A stretch of 64,000 bases of DNA from Ampelocalamus luodianensis (lineage: Eukaryota > Streptophyta > Magnoliopsida > Poales > Poaceae): positions 26,686,657 through 26,750,656 of the forward strand of contig CM070632.1 of the NCBI GenBank assembly GCA_036346255.1, written 5' to 3'. Shown here piece by piece: positions 20,854 to 32,185 of this stretch. Position 1 is the stretch's first letter. Each line of letters starts with the position of its first letter. A program made the position numbers and the translations under genes. Below the pieces are notes generated by a model. That model made no database searches. It had not been told where the DNA came from and saw only the letters and a list, made by a program, of their open reading frames with translations.

Positions 20854-23800
20854 CCACCTCGCGACTCATTAATTAACACAGCCCAAAGTACTCAGCTAAG
20901 AGAGGTCCCATATCCCCCTAGTGTGGTTAGCACGCACAAATGCTTGGTTCGGTGTAACAAGTAGCTCGGTCCTTAATTGACCCGGGCACCATTCCAATCA
21001 CACCCAAAAGATCACACCATCTTACCATTGTGCCCAAGTCTAAATTGTTTTCATTTTCAGTTTTAGTTTTGCAATTTAGACAAAGCACAAGGCTGAAATT
21101 TACATATCATAACAGTTTGTGTGATCAAGGTTATCGACAAGTCGATAACCGCCCATTTCTACCGATAACTAAGCATGGCTAAGCATAATGACACGTAATC
21201 TACTAAGTGACAAGGGTCCATCCAGCGAACCCAAAGTCACAGCAAGTAACCTAGGCTCAGTAGTAGAGGATTAAACATTTCCTACTGATTATGCAACTAC
21301 TGGGCCAACTATCGACAATAGTTTAAAACAACATAGCAATGCATACATAGAATTTGCAAGCAATATATTAGAATTTGAAAATAGTAGGAACAATATGATC
21401 AAATGAATGCTACATCTGCTTGCCTGGCTGAAGTGCAGGATCTGATGGCTGCTGTGGCTCAATATCAGCAATAAAATTATCTTCGGAACCTAACGCGAAA
21501 AGGCGATAAGCAAATAAGAACGAAGAACACCAAATAAACTCCAACAGCAAAACACACATCCAAAACTAATAAAATTTACACAACAGCTAGGGAATGATTT
21601 TACATAGTGATAGGAACAAGAATCATGCAATTTGGACTAAGCATGCAAAAGATATGAACAAAATGCTCTTTCTCAGCCTTACAACAACCTAATTAATAAT
21701 TAGCACTGTTCATGGTGAAAATTTCTAGAATGATCTAAGGTCTGAAATTTTTACAGCAGGTAGATTATAACATCCTAATAACAGCAAAGTTGAGTTTTCT
21801 AAATTTGGAGTTATACATATTTACTTATGATTTTTCTATGTTGTAGATCTAATGCAAGTCATTTTACAGAATTGTGAACATGCTCAAATCTTATTCCATA
21901 TGAAAGTATACTAACAGAAGAATTTAACAAAATTGATTTTGCACAAAATGGATTTATACAGAAAAAGATATGCATTTTACAAGGTTAAATCCATTTCTGG
22001 AATATTCAAAGTGACAGAAAACAAGTTATTTCTAGTTACACAATTTTCTGCTACTGAAATAAGCTTAAATCCATTTTTATAATAAACTTAAGTGACAACA
22101 AAATTTATTACAGTTGGAATTATCTAAAAAGCAGTTAAAATGAATTAGTTATGAGTTTCTAAAGTTTTTATATCATTTTCAGTTGTTAAATAAGTACTTA
22201 CCGATAAACCGACAAACTCCAATAATAGAATAAGACGTAGACACTCATCCACCCTTGATCTAAAATCCTACAGCTCACGCGCGCCGAAAACAGCGCACGC
22301 GCGCGAAACCTAATCGGAGCCCACCGTTGGATCACGATCCAACGGCTCACGAAGGTGTATGCATCCGGACGGTGCGGTTGCTTGGGCCAATCCCAGCCGC
22401 AGATCTGCAGATGGACGGTCCAGAGCGCACCAACAGTCGGAAAGTCCGATTGCATACAAGATCCCAGCCGTTGATCGCAAGATCGACGGTCGAGAATGAT
22501 CAAGGCATCCGGAGGGTCCGAATGCACTCACGATCTGGGCCGTTGATCGAGGGATCGACGGTGACCATTGGTCGAAGTTCAAAGGGAGATGCTGACACGT
22601 GGGGCACGCATGTCAGTGACCTTGAGTCACCCACGCGAACGTTTAATCCACGTGCACAGTGCACTGGGCCCACTTGTCAGCGACTGAAAGTGGCGGTTAA
22701 GACCAAATTAATGCTTCTAATGATTATCATTAAATAGACACTAATGACCCCTGGATTTGGATTATAATCCCTCGGGCCCACAAGACAGTGACCCAAAGGT
22801 GATTTCCGACAGCGATTAAATGCCGACACATTCAATTAACCAATGATTAATCTTAATGACGACGGAACAACGCGGAATCGCGCCAGCGGGTGATTTAAGA
22901 ATGTTGGGCCCACTAGTCAGTGGCTCAACGACGTAGATTAAGACACCATTAATTAACTAATGATTAACAATCACTGTGCAATTAACATGTCCTAATCAAA
23001 AGACGAAAACGGGAGTTCTGTGCCGGCAAAAACCCGAGCGGCTACAACGGCTCGTCGCCGGCGACACTGGTCGTGGCGGCGCCGAACAAGAACCAAAATG
23101 GAAACGCAATAGCACTACGAACCTAATGGTGGCATTCTCGCCGGCGGTGAGGGACTAGAACGCCGGCTAGCCGGAAAATGAAAAAGGGAGCTTTTACTGC
23201 TAAGAGCGAAAATAGCGAAAAGCTCAGCTGCAGTCCAAGGAAGCGGGTGCTAGAGCCTCTAAGGACTAATAAGAAGCTACCTTGAAGAAGAGAAGCTTCA
23301 GAGATGGCCGGAGAAGCTTGATCACGGAGGAAGCTCGCCGGGCTTGGAGAAGAAAGATTGAAAATGACACCCTGAGCCAAATGAGTGGTACCAAAGCATC
23401 AATATAGCTTCATTAAGGTCCACAGAAGCTACATGAGCAAGTAATTAGAAAATGGAGCACTCACGAGTGAGGAGAAGATGACCAATTTGGCCGAATTTGA
23501 ACAAACCCCAAATTGGACAATTCACGAGAATCAAATCCAAAATTAAGTGAGGGAAATGTTCAAGACAAAGAAAGAGATAAGGATAGGGCAAAGAAACATG
23601 AAGGAGAACCACTGGAACACCAAGAACACCAATGGAGCTCTTCGGGTCAACAATGGCGACTTGCCATTTTTGAGGTGTTAAGCTCCAATACTGTGAATGG
23701 AGCTTGATGGTGGTCTAAAGAAATACCAGGAAGTGATTTGGGTGCTTATAAGGCCTTGGAGGCATTAGGGTTTGCACCACAAGCCTTTCGGGCGGCAAAG

Positions 23801-24927
23801 CACAGAGCACAAGGTGCGGCCGACAAGGAAAAAGCTAGTAGACGTGCAATAGGGTATGGCTCGGCCGAATACCTCTCCCACGCCCCTCACTATTGACTAG
23901 GGTGGCTGTAGGACGCATGAAAAGACACTGCCATGCCCTACACTATACACGCACGGCCGGAGGTTGAAGATGACCAGCGCAATTGGCTCGGGCGATTTCC
24001 AGCCGTTGGATTAGACGCGGCCGGCTGAGATCGCGCCACGCCTCCCCGGTTTAAAATACAACGAAGGAGATCGCAAGCCCTAGGATTAGAAATGAACGGC
24101 TCAGATTGCCCCACGTTGCGACGCGATTTACCATCGAGGACAAGCGGCGTTGGATTTTAATCCAACGGCTCAGGTTCAAACCAACAACCGGAGGGTCCGA
24201 AAGTGTCGGAGGATCTGAGTGGTTGGATGGAGATCCAGCGGTCGACATTCGCGCATGCAACCGGAAGGTCCGAAGGGTTACACGCACGAGGGCCGCGCGA
24301 TCGAGATCTAACGGTTGAGATCCAACGCGCGTTTTTAAAGAGAGGCACAGTGCGATTAGTTGGTGGACCGAGTCGCTTGGCTCGAGCCCGAGTCTGACTC
24401 GAACCCAAAGCACAGTGAGACTAGGTTTGACTTCTAAATTCAAACAGGGACTTTGAAGGATTTATTTAAGGTAGCAAATTAACTCTAAAAATTATGAAAT
24501 TTTTACAGGAGCTTGCTAACTCAGACATTAACCTTGTGTAAAATTTTCAGAGGTTTTTATGCTGTGAATAAATCTCCAAAAATTCTGCAAGGCTCTGTTT
24601 TGAGGTTTGACTAAAAGTCAAATAAGTTTGACTACCCCCTAAAAATATTCAAACAATTTCTAAAAATTGTGAAATTTTTCAGAGGGGCCACATACCATCC
24701 CAAGAACTTAGGAAAAATATTTTCAGAGGATGATCACAAGATTTGACAAGATTGTTTTTGGATTATCAAAGTTTGGATCAAATAGACTTGTGACATTGTA
24801 TTTCCATAATCCCTTGTACAAGAATTGTTTGGCACAACAGGAAATACATGATGTAAGAAAAGGTTTTAATTTCTACTGATTTTCTTACATTTGAAACACA
24901 AGCCCAAAGTTGGGATGTTACACTGTT

Positions 24928-25626
24928 CGATTTAGATCGGATGGTCCAAACTGAGGGGGACGTTCGGACCACCCGAGCGTGTGAACTTGATCGGGCCGTT
25001 TAATTTAAATCAGACGGTCCTCATTGGCTGGGACGTTCGGACCGTCCAAACGGCAACTCGGTCGGGTCCGTTCAAACTAGATCGGACGGTTGAGGTGAGT
25101 TGAAGTGGAAACGCGCGGGCGAAGCAGGCCGAGTGGGGCGCGTACGCGTGAGGAATGGGTCGGGCTGAGAAGGTTTCAGCCCAAGCACTATTTGATGAAT
25201 TATTTTGATTTAGCAATTGAATTAATTCTATTAATTCAAATAGGCTTTGGAAAATAGCAAAATAAATCCAAAAAATATGAGAAAATTCACAGAAATTCTC
25301 AGAGGCATTTTGGATTTAAATAAAATATTTCCAACTTATATTTGGTAATAACTTGTGCAAATAATTTATTTTGGCTTTGAAATAAATAAGTAAAAGCTTT
25401 TAAAATTTCAGAAAAATCCATAAATTAATGAAAATTTTCTTTTCAACTTTAAATCCAATAAAAACTCATAAAGCTCAATAAATTTTAATTCTTAAGAAAT
25501 TCAAGCAAAGAAATTAAACTCTTTTAAATTACAGAAAATCAAGAAAAATCTTTGACAGTTAGAAAATCCAATAAAATAATAAATTTATTTGTTTTTATTT
25601 TGGTAACAAAATTTTGGGATGTTACA
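24928..25626. mobile_element. Continuation of the gypsy LTR relic plus a truncated LTR end
   Basis: At 24928-25100 a roughly 74-bp unit with (A/T)TAGATCGGACGGT and GGGACGTTCGGACC recurs about three times. The AT-rich part from about 25190 ends TTTTGGGATGTTACA at 25626, which on the minus strand resembles the TGTAACATCCCAA start of the other long LTRs. It is therefore probably the first few hundred bases of a minus-oriented LTR. Confidence 0.45.
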
Positions 25627-26423
25627 ATCTTGATCGGACCGTCCAAACACGTGGTTCGACGACTTTCGGACCACTTGGCGTTAGACCCCACTTGTCCTCC
25701 TCTTCAACGCTTGATTCGGACCACTTAGTGAATAGACCTATAAGCTTCTTCGTTTAACGCTGCCTCTACTCCGTCTTTTTCCTGAGCTTAATACCCCTCA
25801 CACCCCTCTCATTTCGCCATTCTTCCCCTCTATGGCTGAGGAAGAAGACGCCTTTGTGAGCACCTCTATTGGGTAAGCTTCAAGTCTTGGTGTCCCTTCC
25901 TGGTTCTTGTCCAATGCCATTGCCATTTTAGCTAACCCCAGCTCTTGTATTACTGTCCGATTTTGATCCAACCATCTGGATCGTTTGGGCCGTTCGGACC
26001 TTCATATCGCAACCGTTCGCTTTGGACCGTCCGAACGGTTCTCAGCTCAAGGTTTAAAAGAAAATCCATAAATCATTTAATTGTGTACTAAAAATTGTTT
26101 TAAACTTCAAAATTTCATAAGTAATTCATTTTAACTCCTTTTTGGATGATTCAAATTTTGTTGGTTTCCTTATTAAAAGTACTTTAATCTAAAATTGGTT
26201 TGAATCATGTTTCTATTCCAGAAAATGTTGTTAGTAGAATTAATTTTGGTATAGCATTATTCCAATTTGGGTGAACGCAAGCTTGGTAGTTTCCTCTGTT
26301 ACTGTACTTTAATGTAGAATAGGTTTTGAGTATGTTACTACCTCTAAAAATCTTATTTTACATATGGTTTGTGCACTACTTTCTAACTTTGAAAAATCAT
26401 AAGAAATTCATTTTACACAGAGG
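25627..26423 (+). mobile_element. Further retroelement relic
   Basis: It again has GGACCGTCC and GTTCGGACC motifs, then an AT-rich tail with repeats of AATCATAAGAAATTCATTTTA-like phrases. It ends immediately before the right copy of the 77-bp repeat. No coding sequence is seen. Confidence 0.4.
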
Positions 26424-26500
26424 GTTAGACCGTATCCTCTACAGAAACTGAGATTTTAGGCGGGAGAGCTAAGTCGGGCGTGGGAGGACACAAAACCTAC
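26424..26500 (+). repeat. 77-bp direct repeat, right copy
   Basis: Counterpart of 17261-17337. This copy continues into CACTA sequence (CGAAAACTAAAGC), so it is probably the ancestral context. Confidence 0.9.
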
Positions 26501-26519
26501 CGAAAACTAAAGCTCTATC

Positions 26520-26890
26520 AAATCCGCCCCGGCGCCTCCCCTTCCCCCCTCCCCCTCGCGGCTAGCTCCACCCACCGGCCACCGCCTCCACCCATCGCCT
26601 CCACCTCCTCCACTGGCCTCCTCCCCCTCGACCCCTCACTCAGCTCCACCCGCCGCCTCCACCTCCTCCACCCACCACCTCCCCCTCGACCCCCTTGCCC
26701 AACTCGGCCTCCGCGCCACCGCCACCTCCCCTCGCCCAGCCTCCACCCGCTGCCTCCACCTCCTCCACCGGTCACCTACCCCTCGCCCCCTCGCCCAGCT
26801 CCACCCGCCGCCTCCACCTTCTCCACCCGCCGCCACCACCTCCTCCACCCGCCGTCCTCCTCAGTCGCCCGGCCGTCCCCAAAGCCACTA
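26520..26890 (+). repeat. CACTA-borne GC-rich minisatellite (CCGCCTCCACCTCCTCCACC units)
   Basis: Variable units of about 20-60 bp rich in CCTCCACC encode Pro/Ser/Thr in every frame. The open frames here are low-complexity by-products. The stretch leads directly into the DUF538-like fragment. Confidence 0.7.
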
Positions 26891-26894
26891 GCGA

Positions 26895-27045
26895 CTTCAC
26901 GGCGACCTCAACACCACCTTCACCTACGAGTTCTCCATCCGGGGCTCCTACTCGCTCCGCCCTTCATCACCGGCCGCGTCAACGTCGACCGCCTCAGCAA
27001 CCTCGAAGGCGTCGCCATCAAGATCCTCTTCTTCTAGCTCAACCA
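26895..27045 (+). pseudogene. Probable captured DUF538-like gene fragment
   Basis: One frame reads DLNTTFTYEFSIRGSYSLR. After a one-base shift another reads PFITGRVNVDRLSNLEGVAI then KILFF and a TAG where Trp would be expected (TAG-LN). The ITG-x(6)-LSNLEGV pattern resembles the DUF538 family of small plant proteins of unknown function, in which a hydrophobic strand follows. Only about 45 residues remain and the frame is broken. It lies between the CACTA minisatellite and the TNP2 start, so it was probably captured by the CACTA element. The family call is from memory and could be wrong. Confidence 0.4.
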
Positions 27046-27161
27046 TCAAGATCCTGGTGAGTTAAGATTTGATATGCCTTACATAGATTAGCTAAGTATT
27101 TTCTATTGTCATAAGTTTGACGTTGTAATATGCAATAATATCTATTTACTAGCAGCACAAA

Positions 27162-29235
27162 AATGGATAAGAAATGGATGCATTTACCTAGGCACATAGT
27201 CGAGTACCAAAACGACATCAAAAAATTTATGGAGTTTGCATTTTCCAAGTCAGCAAGAGCCGACCCAAATGGAACAAGAGATCTTGTTTCTTCCAGCTAC
27301 CTTATTGGGAGACCCTTCTAATACGACATAATCTAGATGTGATGCATATTGAGAAAAATGTGTTTGACAACATTCTAAATACTCTTTTAAATGTTGACAA
27401 AAAGTCAAAGGATGGTCTAAATGCTCATCTTGATCTCCAAACGATGGGTATAAGGCCAGACCTCCATCCAATAGCACAAGAAAATAAGACTTATTTACCA
27501 CCAGCAATCTTCACAATGAACATATCAGAGAAAAAAATATTTTGTCAAGTGCTAAAAGATGTTAAGTTTCCAGATGGCTATGCATCTAATTTACACAACA
27601 AGGTTCTTGTTGATCAAAGGAAACTAATTGGTCTTAAGAGTCATGCTTGTCATGTTATAATGCAACACTTGCTCCCTCTAGCCATAAGAAGAATTTTGCC
27701 GCAAAAGGTTTGCACAACATTGATTCGTTTGAGCAACTTTTTCAAACAAATATACTCCAAAGTTATTAGTGTGAGTGAGATGGAAAATTAGAATTTGAGA
27801 TTTATGAAACACTTTGTCTCCTTGAGAAGATTTTCCCACCTTCCTTCTTTGACATCATGGTTCATTTGTGTGTCCATCTTCCAACTGAAGCTAGGTTAGC
27901 TAGACCAGTACAATACCGAAATATGTATCCTATTGAAAGGTGTGTTGACTAAAACATATTAATGTATTTATAATTATATATCTCTTGATAGACTAAATGT
28001 ATGCTTTAATTTGTAGATACCTAAAGAAGTTAAAATCAATGGTTCGGACACAGAGTCATCCTGAAGGATCTATAGCTAAAGGCTATGTGCTTGATGAAAG
28101 TATTACCTTTTGCTCACAATACTTGCATGGTTGTCAGACTAGGTTCACTTGCAAAGATCGTAATGACGACAACAATGATAGTTGAACAACTCAACTACCA
28201 TACCTTAAAAGAGTAGGTCGTCCTTTGGTGGGTTGTTACATTAGTGATTTGGACAACATATCTTGGGTTCAGGCTCACAGATATGTTTTATTCAACTATG
28301 AGCACATTGGGCCATATATGAAGTATGTTATCCTATTTTGAGTTAGTGTTTTATTATTTTTCTTTATTACTACACTTAAACTGTTCAAAATCTATGCAGA
28401 AAGCACCTTGATTATCTCTCAGTAGAGAAACATCTTAGAAAGCAATATGTAAAACACATTCACCATGAAACTTTCCACACATGGTTAGCTGAATATGTAA
28501 GTATATAATTTTAGTTTGGAAACAAATGTAAGTGAGTATTCTACCATATTTTGTTGTAATGAACTATTATCATGTTTATAGGTAGATCAATTGGCTACTG
28601 AAGATAATGAAGTCCTAGAAGAATTACAAGTCCTTGCCAACAAACCTTATAGAATGGTGACCAAACACAATAGTTATGCTATAAATGGTTATAAGTTTCA
28701 AACAAGGAGTTACGGTGAGGGAAAGAGCACCCAAAATTTTGGTGTAGCTGTGGTTGCACAAACATCAAGCTTCTCTAGTGCTAAAGATCAGAACCAAATA
28801 ACTAAAGAAGTTACATACTATGGTATCATCACAGAAATTATTGAGCTTAATTACTCTGATAGGGGATTAGTCATGTTGTTCGAATGTGATTGGGTTGATA
28901 CAGTTCGAGGTAGAGGTATCAAAAAGGATAAATTTGGCGTAACACTAGTGAATTTTAGCCACTTGCTAAATAGAGGTGACAGCATTTTTTATGAGCAAGA
29001 TCCCATTGATAAGGAGTGGCACGCTGTAGTATTTTCAAACCCAAGAGATGTTTTTGACTTGGACTCAAGAGATGAGGATGATGATATTGACTTAGACATC
29101 TGTAACAAGCTCATAGACCATTTAATTGATGACCTACCTACTGATTTTGGTGATGATGATAATTGTTTTAGGATAGATATTAATGGGCTGACTGTTGATG
29201 AGCCATTGGACAAAGCAATTAATTCAAAGCGGTAG
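27162..29235 (+). pseudogene. CACTA TNP2-type transposase with DUF4216 C-terminus, internally deleted
   Basis: The gene starts MDKKWMHLPRH with the transposase-associated domain (to about 27290), then jumps to LPYWETLLIRHNLDVMHIEK (from 27297), which belongs to the C-terminal half of TNP2. The central catalytic region is missing. The next part (to about 27790) contains YLPPAIFTMN, GLKSHACHVIMQHLLPLAIR and KVISVSEMEN; after a frame break the expected DIMVHL region and SHPEGSIAKGY (28051) follow. Exons 28400-28496 and 28582-29235 carry the DUF4216 domain (TYYGIITEIIELNYSDRGLV, CDWVDT) and an acidic tail. Stops and frame changes near 27789 and 28183 and the deletion make it inactive. It marks the coding strand of the large CACTA element. 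Confidence 0.85.
28582..29235 (+). CDS. Open C-terminal exon of the CACTA gene (DUF4216)
   Basis: This is the longest intact piece of the CACTA gene, about 217 codons after acceptor TTTATAG at 28581. It has the DUF4216 signature: TYYGIITEI, then LFECDWVDTVRGRGIKKDKF, then NFSHLLNRGDSIFYEQDP and VFSNPRDVFDL. An Asp/Glu-rich tail and the terminal KAINSKR follow. DUF4216 commonly closes TNP2-like polyproteins in grasses; its role is unknown. It is not expected to be made alone. Bases 29236-29580 beyond it show no gene. Confidence 0.7.
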   Translation, partial: VDQLATEDNEVLEELQVLANKPYRMVTKHNSYAINGYKFQTRSYGEGKSTQNFGVAVVAQTSSFSSAKDQNQITKEVTYYGIITEIIELNYSDRGLVMLFECDWVDTVRGRGIKKDKFGVTLVNFSHLLNRGDSIFYEQDPIDKEWHAVVFSNPRDVFDLDSRDEDDDIDLDICNKLIDHLIDDLPTDFGDDDNCFRIDINGLTVDEPLDKAINSKR

Positions 29236-29579
29236 AAGTTCAATTGATAACATCTCTTTCCTTTTGTAATTTCTGTACTTGTGATTACCATGTTTATAAC
29301 ACAATATTTTGTTGTTCATGTAGGAATGAAGATGTGATGGATGGATGTTGACTTTATTTTGTGGGCCTAATGATGCCAAATTGATTTAGTAGTAAGCTTT
29401 TGCTATTAAACACTTGGCTACATATGTTTGGGAAACCAAACTATGGAACTCTAGCAAGAAGGCACAAAGAAATAATTTGTGGCTTTTGCTACCTAGACTT
29501 TATTTATTTATTTTGGAGGTAAGTATTCATGTATATGAAAGTAGTGTGACATGTAATATCACTTGGGCATGTTGATGAG

Positions 29580-30576
29580 GACATCCCTAACTTGGGTACA
29601 ACCGCGCCTATACACACAACTAATCCACAACCAGTGTTATAAGGACCAATTACTCGAGCTCGTGCTCGCCAACTTAATCACCAAGTGAATTTGTTCATAG
29701 GTTTATATATTACTGAGAATAGACCGCTACCTAATGCAAGTAATTTAATTGTGCTTAGCAACATGGGAATAGACCAAGGAGAGGTATGTGGAGTCATTAA
29801 CAAGCATGGAAGGCATAATGGAGGTCACCACGTCACTTTAGGTCCGAGCCAAGCAAGAGTTTGAGTTGGGCTCGTTCTGGATTCGAATTCAGACTACTGC
29901 AACAACATTAAGTTCAAACGGCCGTAACTTCTTCATACAGACTCCGTTTGGGACGTTCTTGGACTTCATTGAAAGTTTACCAAGTATACTTTCCAATGGA
30001 TCCAACCTCATCTTCAAATTCTAGCCTAGCCGACCACAATCAACAAAACAATCCGCGTCTGTTTTTGAGCCCGAGTCAAAAGGGTGTTGCGCCACCTCCT
30101 CTTGGGCCCATGGGCCTTGTAACCCTAGGGGCGTGCGTCCACTTCCCTGGCCGCCACCCTTGGTCATCTTCCCATATAGGAGCCGCCGCCTCCCTTTGCT
30201 AGAACTTGGATTTCGATGAGTTTAGGTTTAGCCATTGTACAAACTTCTGTTCTTCAGTTGTGTCGGTTGACCACCTGTCAAGACAGCCTTTGGGATCCCA
30301 CTTTTGTTTTTAATACCATCTATACTACAATCTTATTTGCAATATCAGATTGTCTACATCTTATTCTTGCTAGTTCTTCGATTGCTCGCAGGAATTGAAC
30401 CTCGTGTTCAGGTTGATCGCGCTTCCAGCACAGTTAATAACGTCTCGGAGTTAGTTCAACAATTGTTAAGGCACAAGCGTCGTCGTACGGTTGTAGTTGG
30501 ATCGCGAGAGTTACCTCCACCAAAATTGATAGTTACCAATCTCATCGAAAGATCGGGCACCCCGCCTGCATCACAT
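29580..30576 (+). mobile_element. 3' end of a gypsy element: pol tail and LTR
   Basis: GPITRARARQLNHQVNLF (near 29648) is the type of sequence that closes many grass gypsy polyproteins. It is followed after about 29790 by LTR-like DNA ending GGGCACC...TGCATCA. The 5' part of this element is missing. The 30-kb copia element inserted at its end (TSD CACAT, 30572-30576). The exact left boundary is not determinable. Confidence 0.55.
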
Positions 30577-32170
30577 TGCAGGATCGCGGGAAGGCTACGA
30601 TAGCACAAACAAAAATTTACCGCGCAACCAAGGAACCTCCGCTAGAAATAGATCACGAGATTACCACTAGACGCGCCAACTCGTAGCGGAAGTAGAGTCG
30701 ATGTAGCGAGTTGAAGCGTTGTAGTCGTACTTGCCGCGCGCCTTCTCCTCCTACTCCGATGAATGTCGTGAGTCGCGGATCGTCCTAGTGCTGATGCTTC
30801 GCAACAACACCTCCAAGGTATCCACACGTACAGGGCAGGGACACCATGCGCAGGAGTGCTAGTGCTGGCGGGGTGGTTGAGGAGAGCGTGGCTATTAGGG
30901 TTTTCGGATTTCTTCTAGAAAGATTGATCAATCATACCCTATGCCACCGCCCCTCTATATATAGGTATCCATAATGGGTCCCGAACAGAAGGCCCATTAG
31001 GAACTCGTGGCCTATAAGAATTCGGATCACCATCCAAATCAAATCCTAGCCCTTTAAGTGTGTGACCCTATAGGTTCGTGTGTAATCAGTTGTGACTCGA
31101 AAACTCTTTCCCGATCACGAGTCGTCAGCGGTACCTAGCAGCACATAACGATTCCCGAACACACACAGAATATATCGGACGAACCTTAATGCAATATGAT
31201 CTACGACCAGGTCCTTATCACTTACGACCAGCTCGTACTTAGTCATGACCAGTTCATAATTAGTTACAACGATTCGTAACTCCTTACGACCGATTAATAT
31301 CTAACTACGACGGTTTGCAACTCCTACGACCGATTGGTGATTATGTTCGAGTAGCCTTCGACTCAGGTCGTATCTCCATACGACCGACCGATCTACGACC
31401 TCGGCAATTGAACGACACCGCTTGTGTATTCTCCCTTTGCCTCAAGACATCTGGTTGAACTCCAGGTGAGATAATATGTCATCCATGGACTGTTCAATAC
31501 TTTCTCGATCAAGTGTCGAATAACTTCATGTGGTCGACACTTCGACCACTAGTGGCATGGCCATGCACTTTCTTTATTCGACCACAACGAGGCCCGAGAC
31601 ATCTCTCCGTTATGTTAGGAGGGGCAAATCCCATATCCAACCAATCACATTCCTCCGCATGTTTCATAGCATACCCGAAAGCTACCTTTATAACTACCCA
31701 GTTACGGAGTAGCGTTTGACAACCCCTAAGAGTGCTATTACACATGTAGGAAACTATGCTGATCTCAGGTCTAAGGATTATACATCATCATTGCTTGAGA
31801 CCAACTAACGACACATAGAATCATAACAATCTCAATAGTATCTCAAGGTGGGTCTTATCCAACACTATGTTCTCTAACATGTGTCCACATTATTGATTCG
31901 ATATCTCTATATCCATGACCGGTGAAACATGGTCATCAATCAATACATGTACTGGTCGTAGAGTCACTAGTATTCTGACCAGTGACATTCGACCAGGGAT
32001 ACTTTCATAATGACATCATATAAGATAAAGAGTTTCACCAACAAGTCACATACTCATTGATCTATATAACTAATGATTCATTCAAGGAACAAGATAACAT
32101 ATTATCACAAGTTATGAACATAATGAAATATAATCATCTCTATGATTGCCTCTAGGGCATATTTCCAACA
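30577..32170 (-). repeat. 3' LTR of the copia element
   Basis: 1,594 bp. The region 31200-31400 is packed with TACGACC/GGTCGTA motifs. It matches the 5' LTR with scattered substitutions and small indels. Confidence 0.93.
31200..31400. repeat. TACGACC motif array in the copia LTR
   Basis: CTACGACC, TTACGACC, ATGACCAG and complementary GGTCGTA recur about ten times in 200 bp; the same is seen at 59560-59765. This could be a promoter or enhancer repeat. Confidence 0.65.
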
Positions 32171-32185
32171 GTCTCCCACTTGCAC
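32171..32185 (-). other. Copia polypurine tract
   Basis: On the minus strand GCAAGTGGGAGAC lies immediately before the 3' LTR start TGTTGG, the expected plus-strand priming site. Confidence 0.75.

Larger units (their letters stand above)
19790..24922 (-). mobile_element. 5.1-kb solo-LTR-like gypsy insertion
   Basis: It begins TGTGAGACCCCGG, ends GGGATGTTACA and is flanked by CTGTT (19785-19789 and 24923-24927), as for LTR retroelements. On the minus strand it starts TGTAACATCCCAA, like the solo LTR at 47728. No second LTR copy or polyprotein is visible inside, so it is most simply a very long solo LTR. It holds clustered hairpins (20716-20853) and a GAGTAC/GTACTC stem-loop (20214-20231). GC-rich stretches at 22250-22700 and 23990-24420 carry repeated GATCCAACGG-type phrases. 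Confidence 0.7.

Noticed and set aside
26480..27037. 185-codon Pro-rich frame as an extensin-like protein
   Set aside because: Its sequence comes from a CCTCCACC minisatellite that is open in several frames, and the end belongs to a broken gene fragment.
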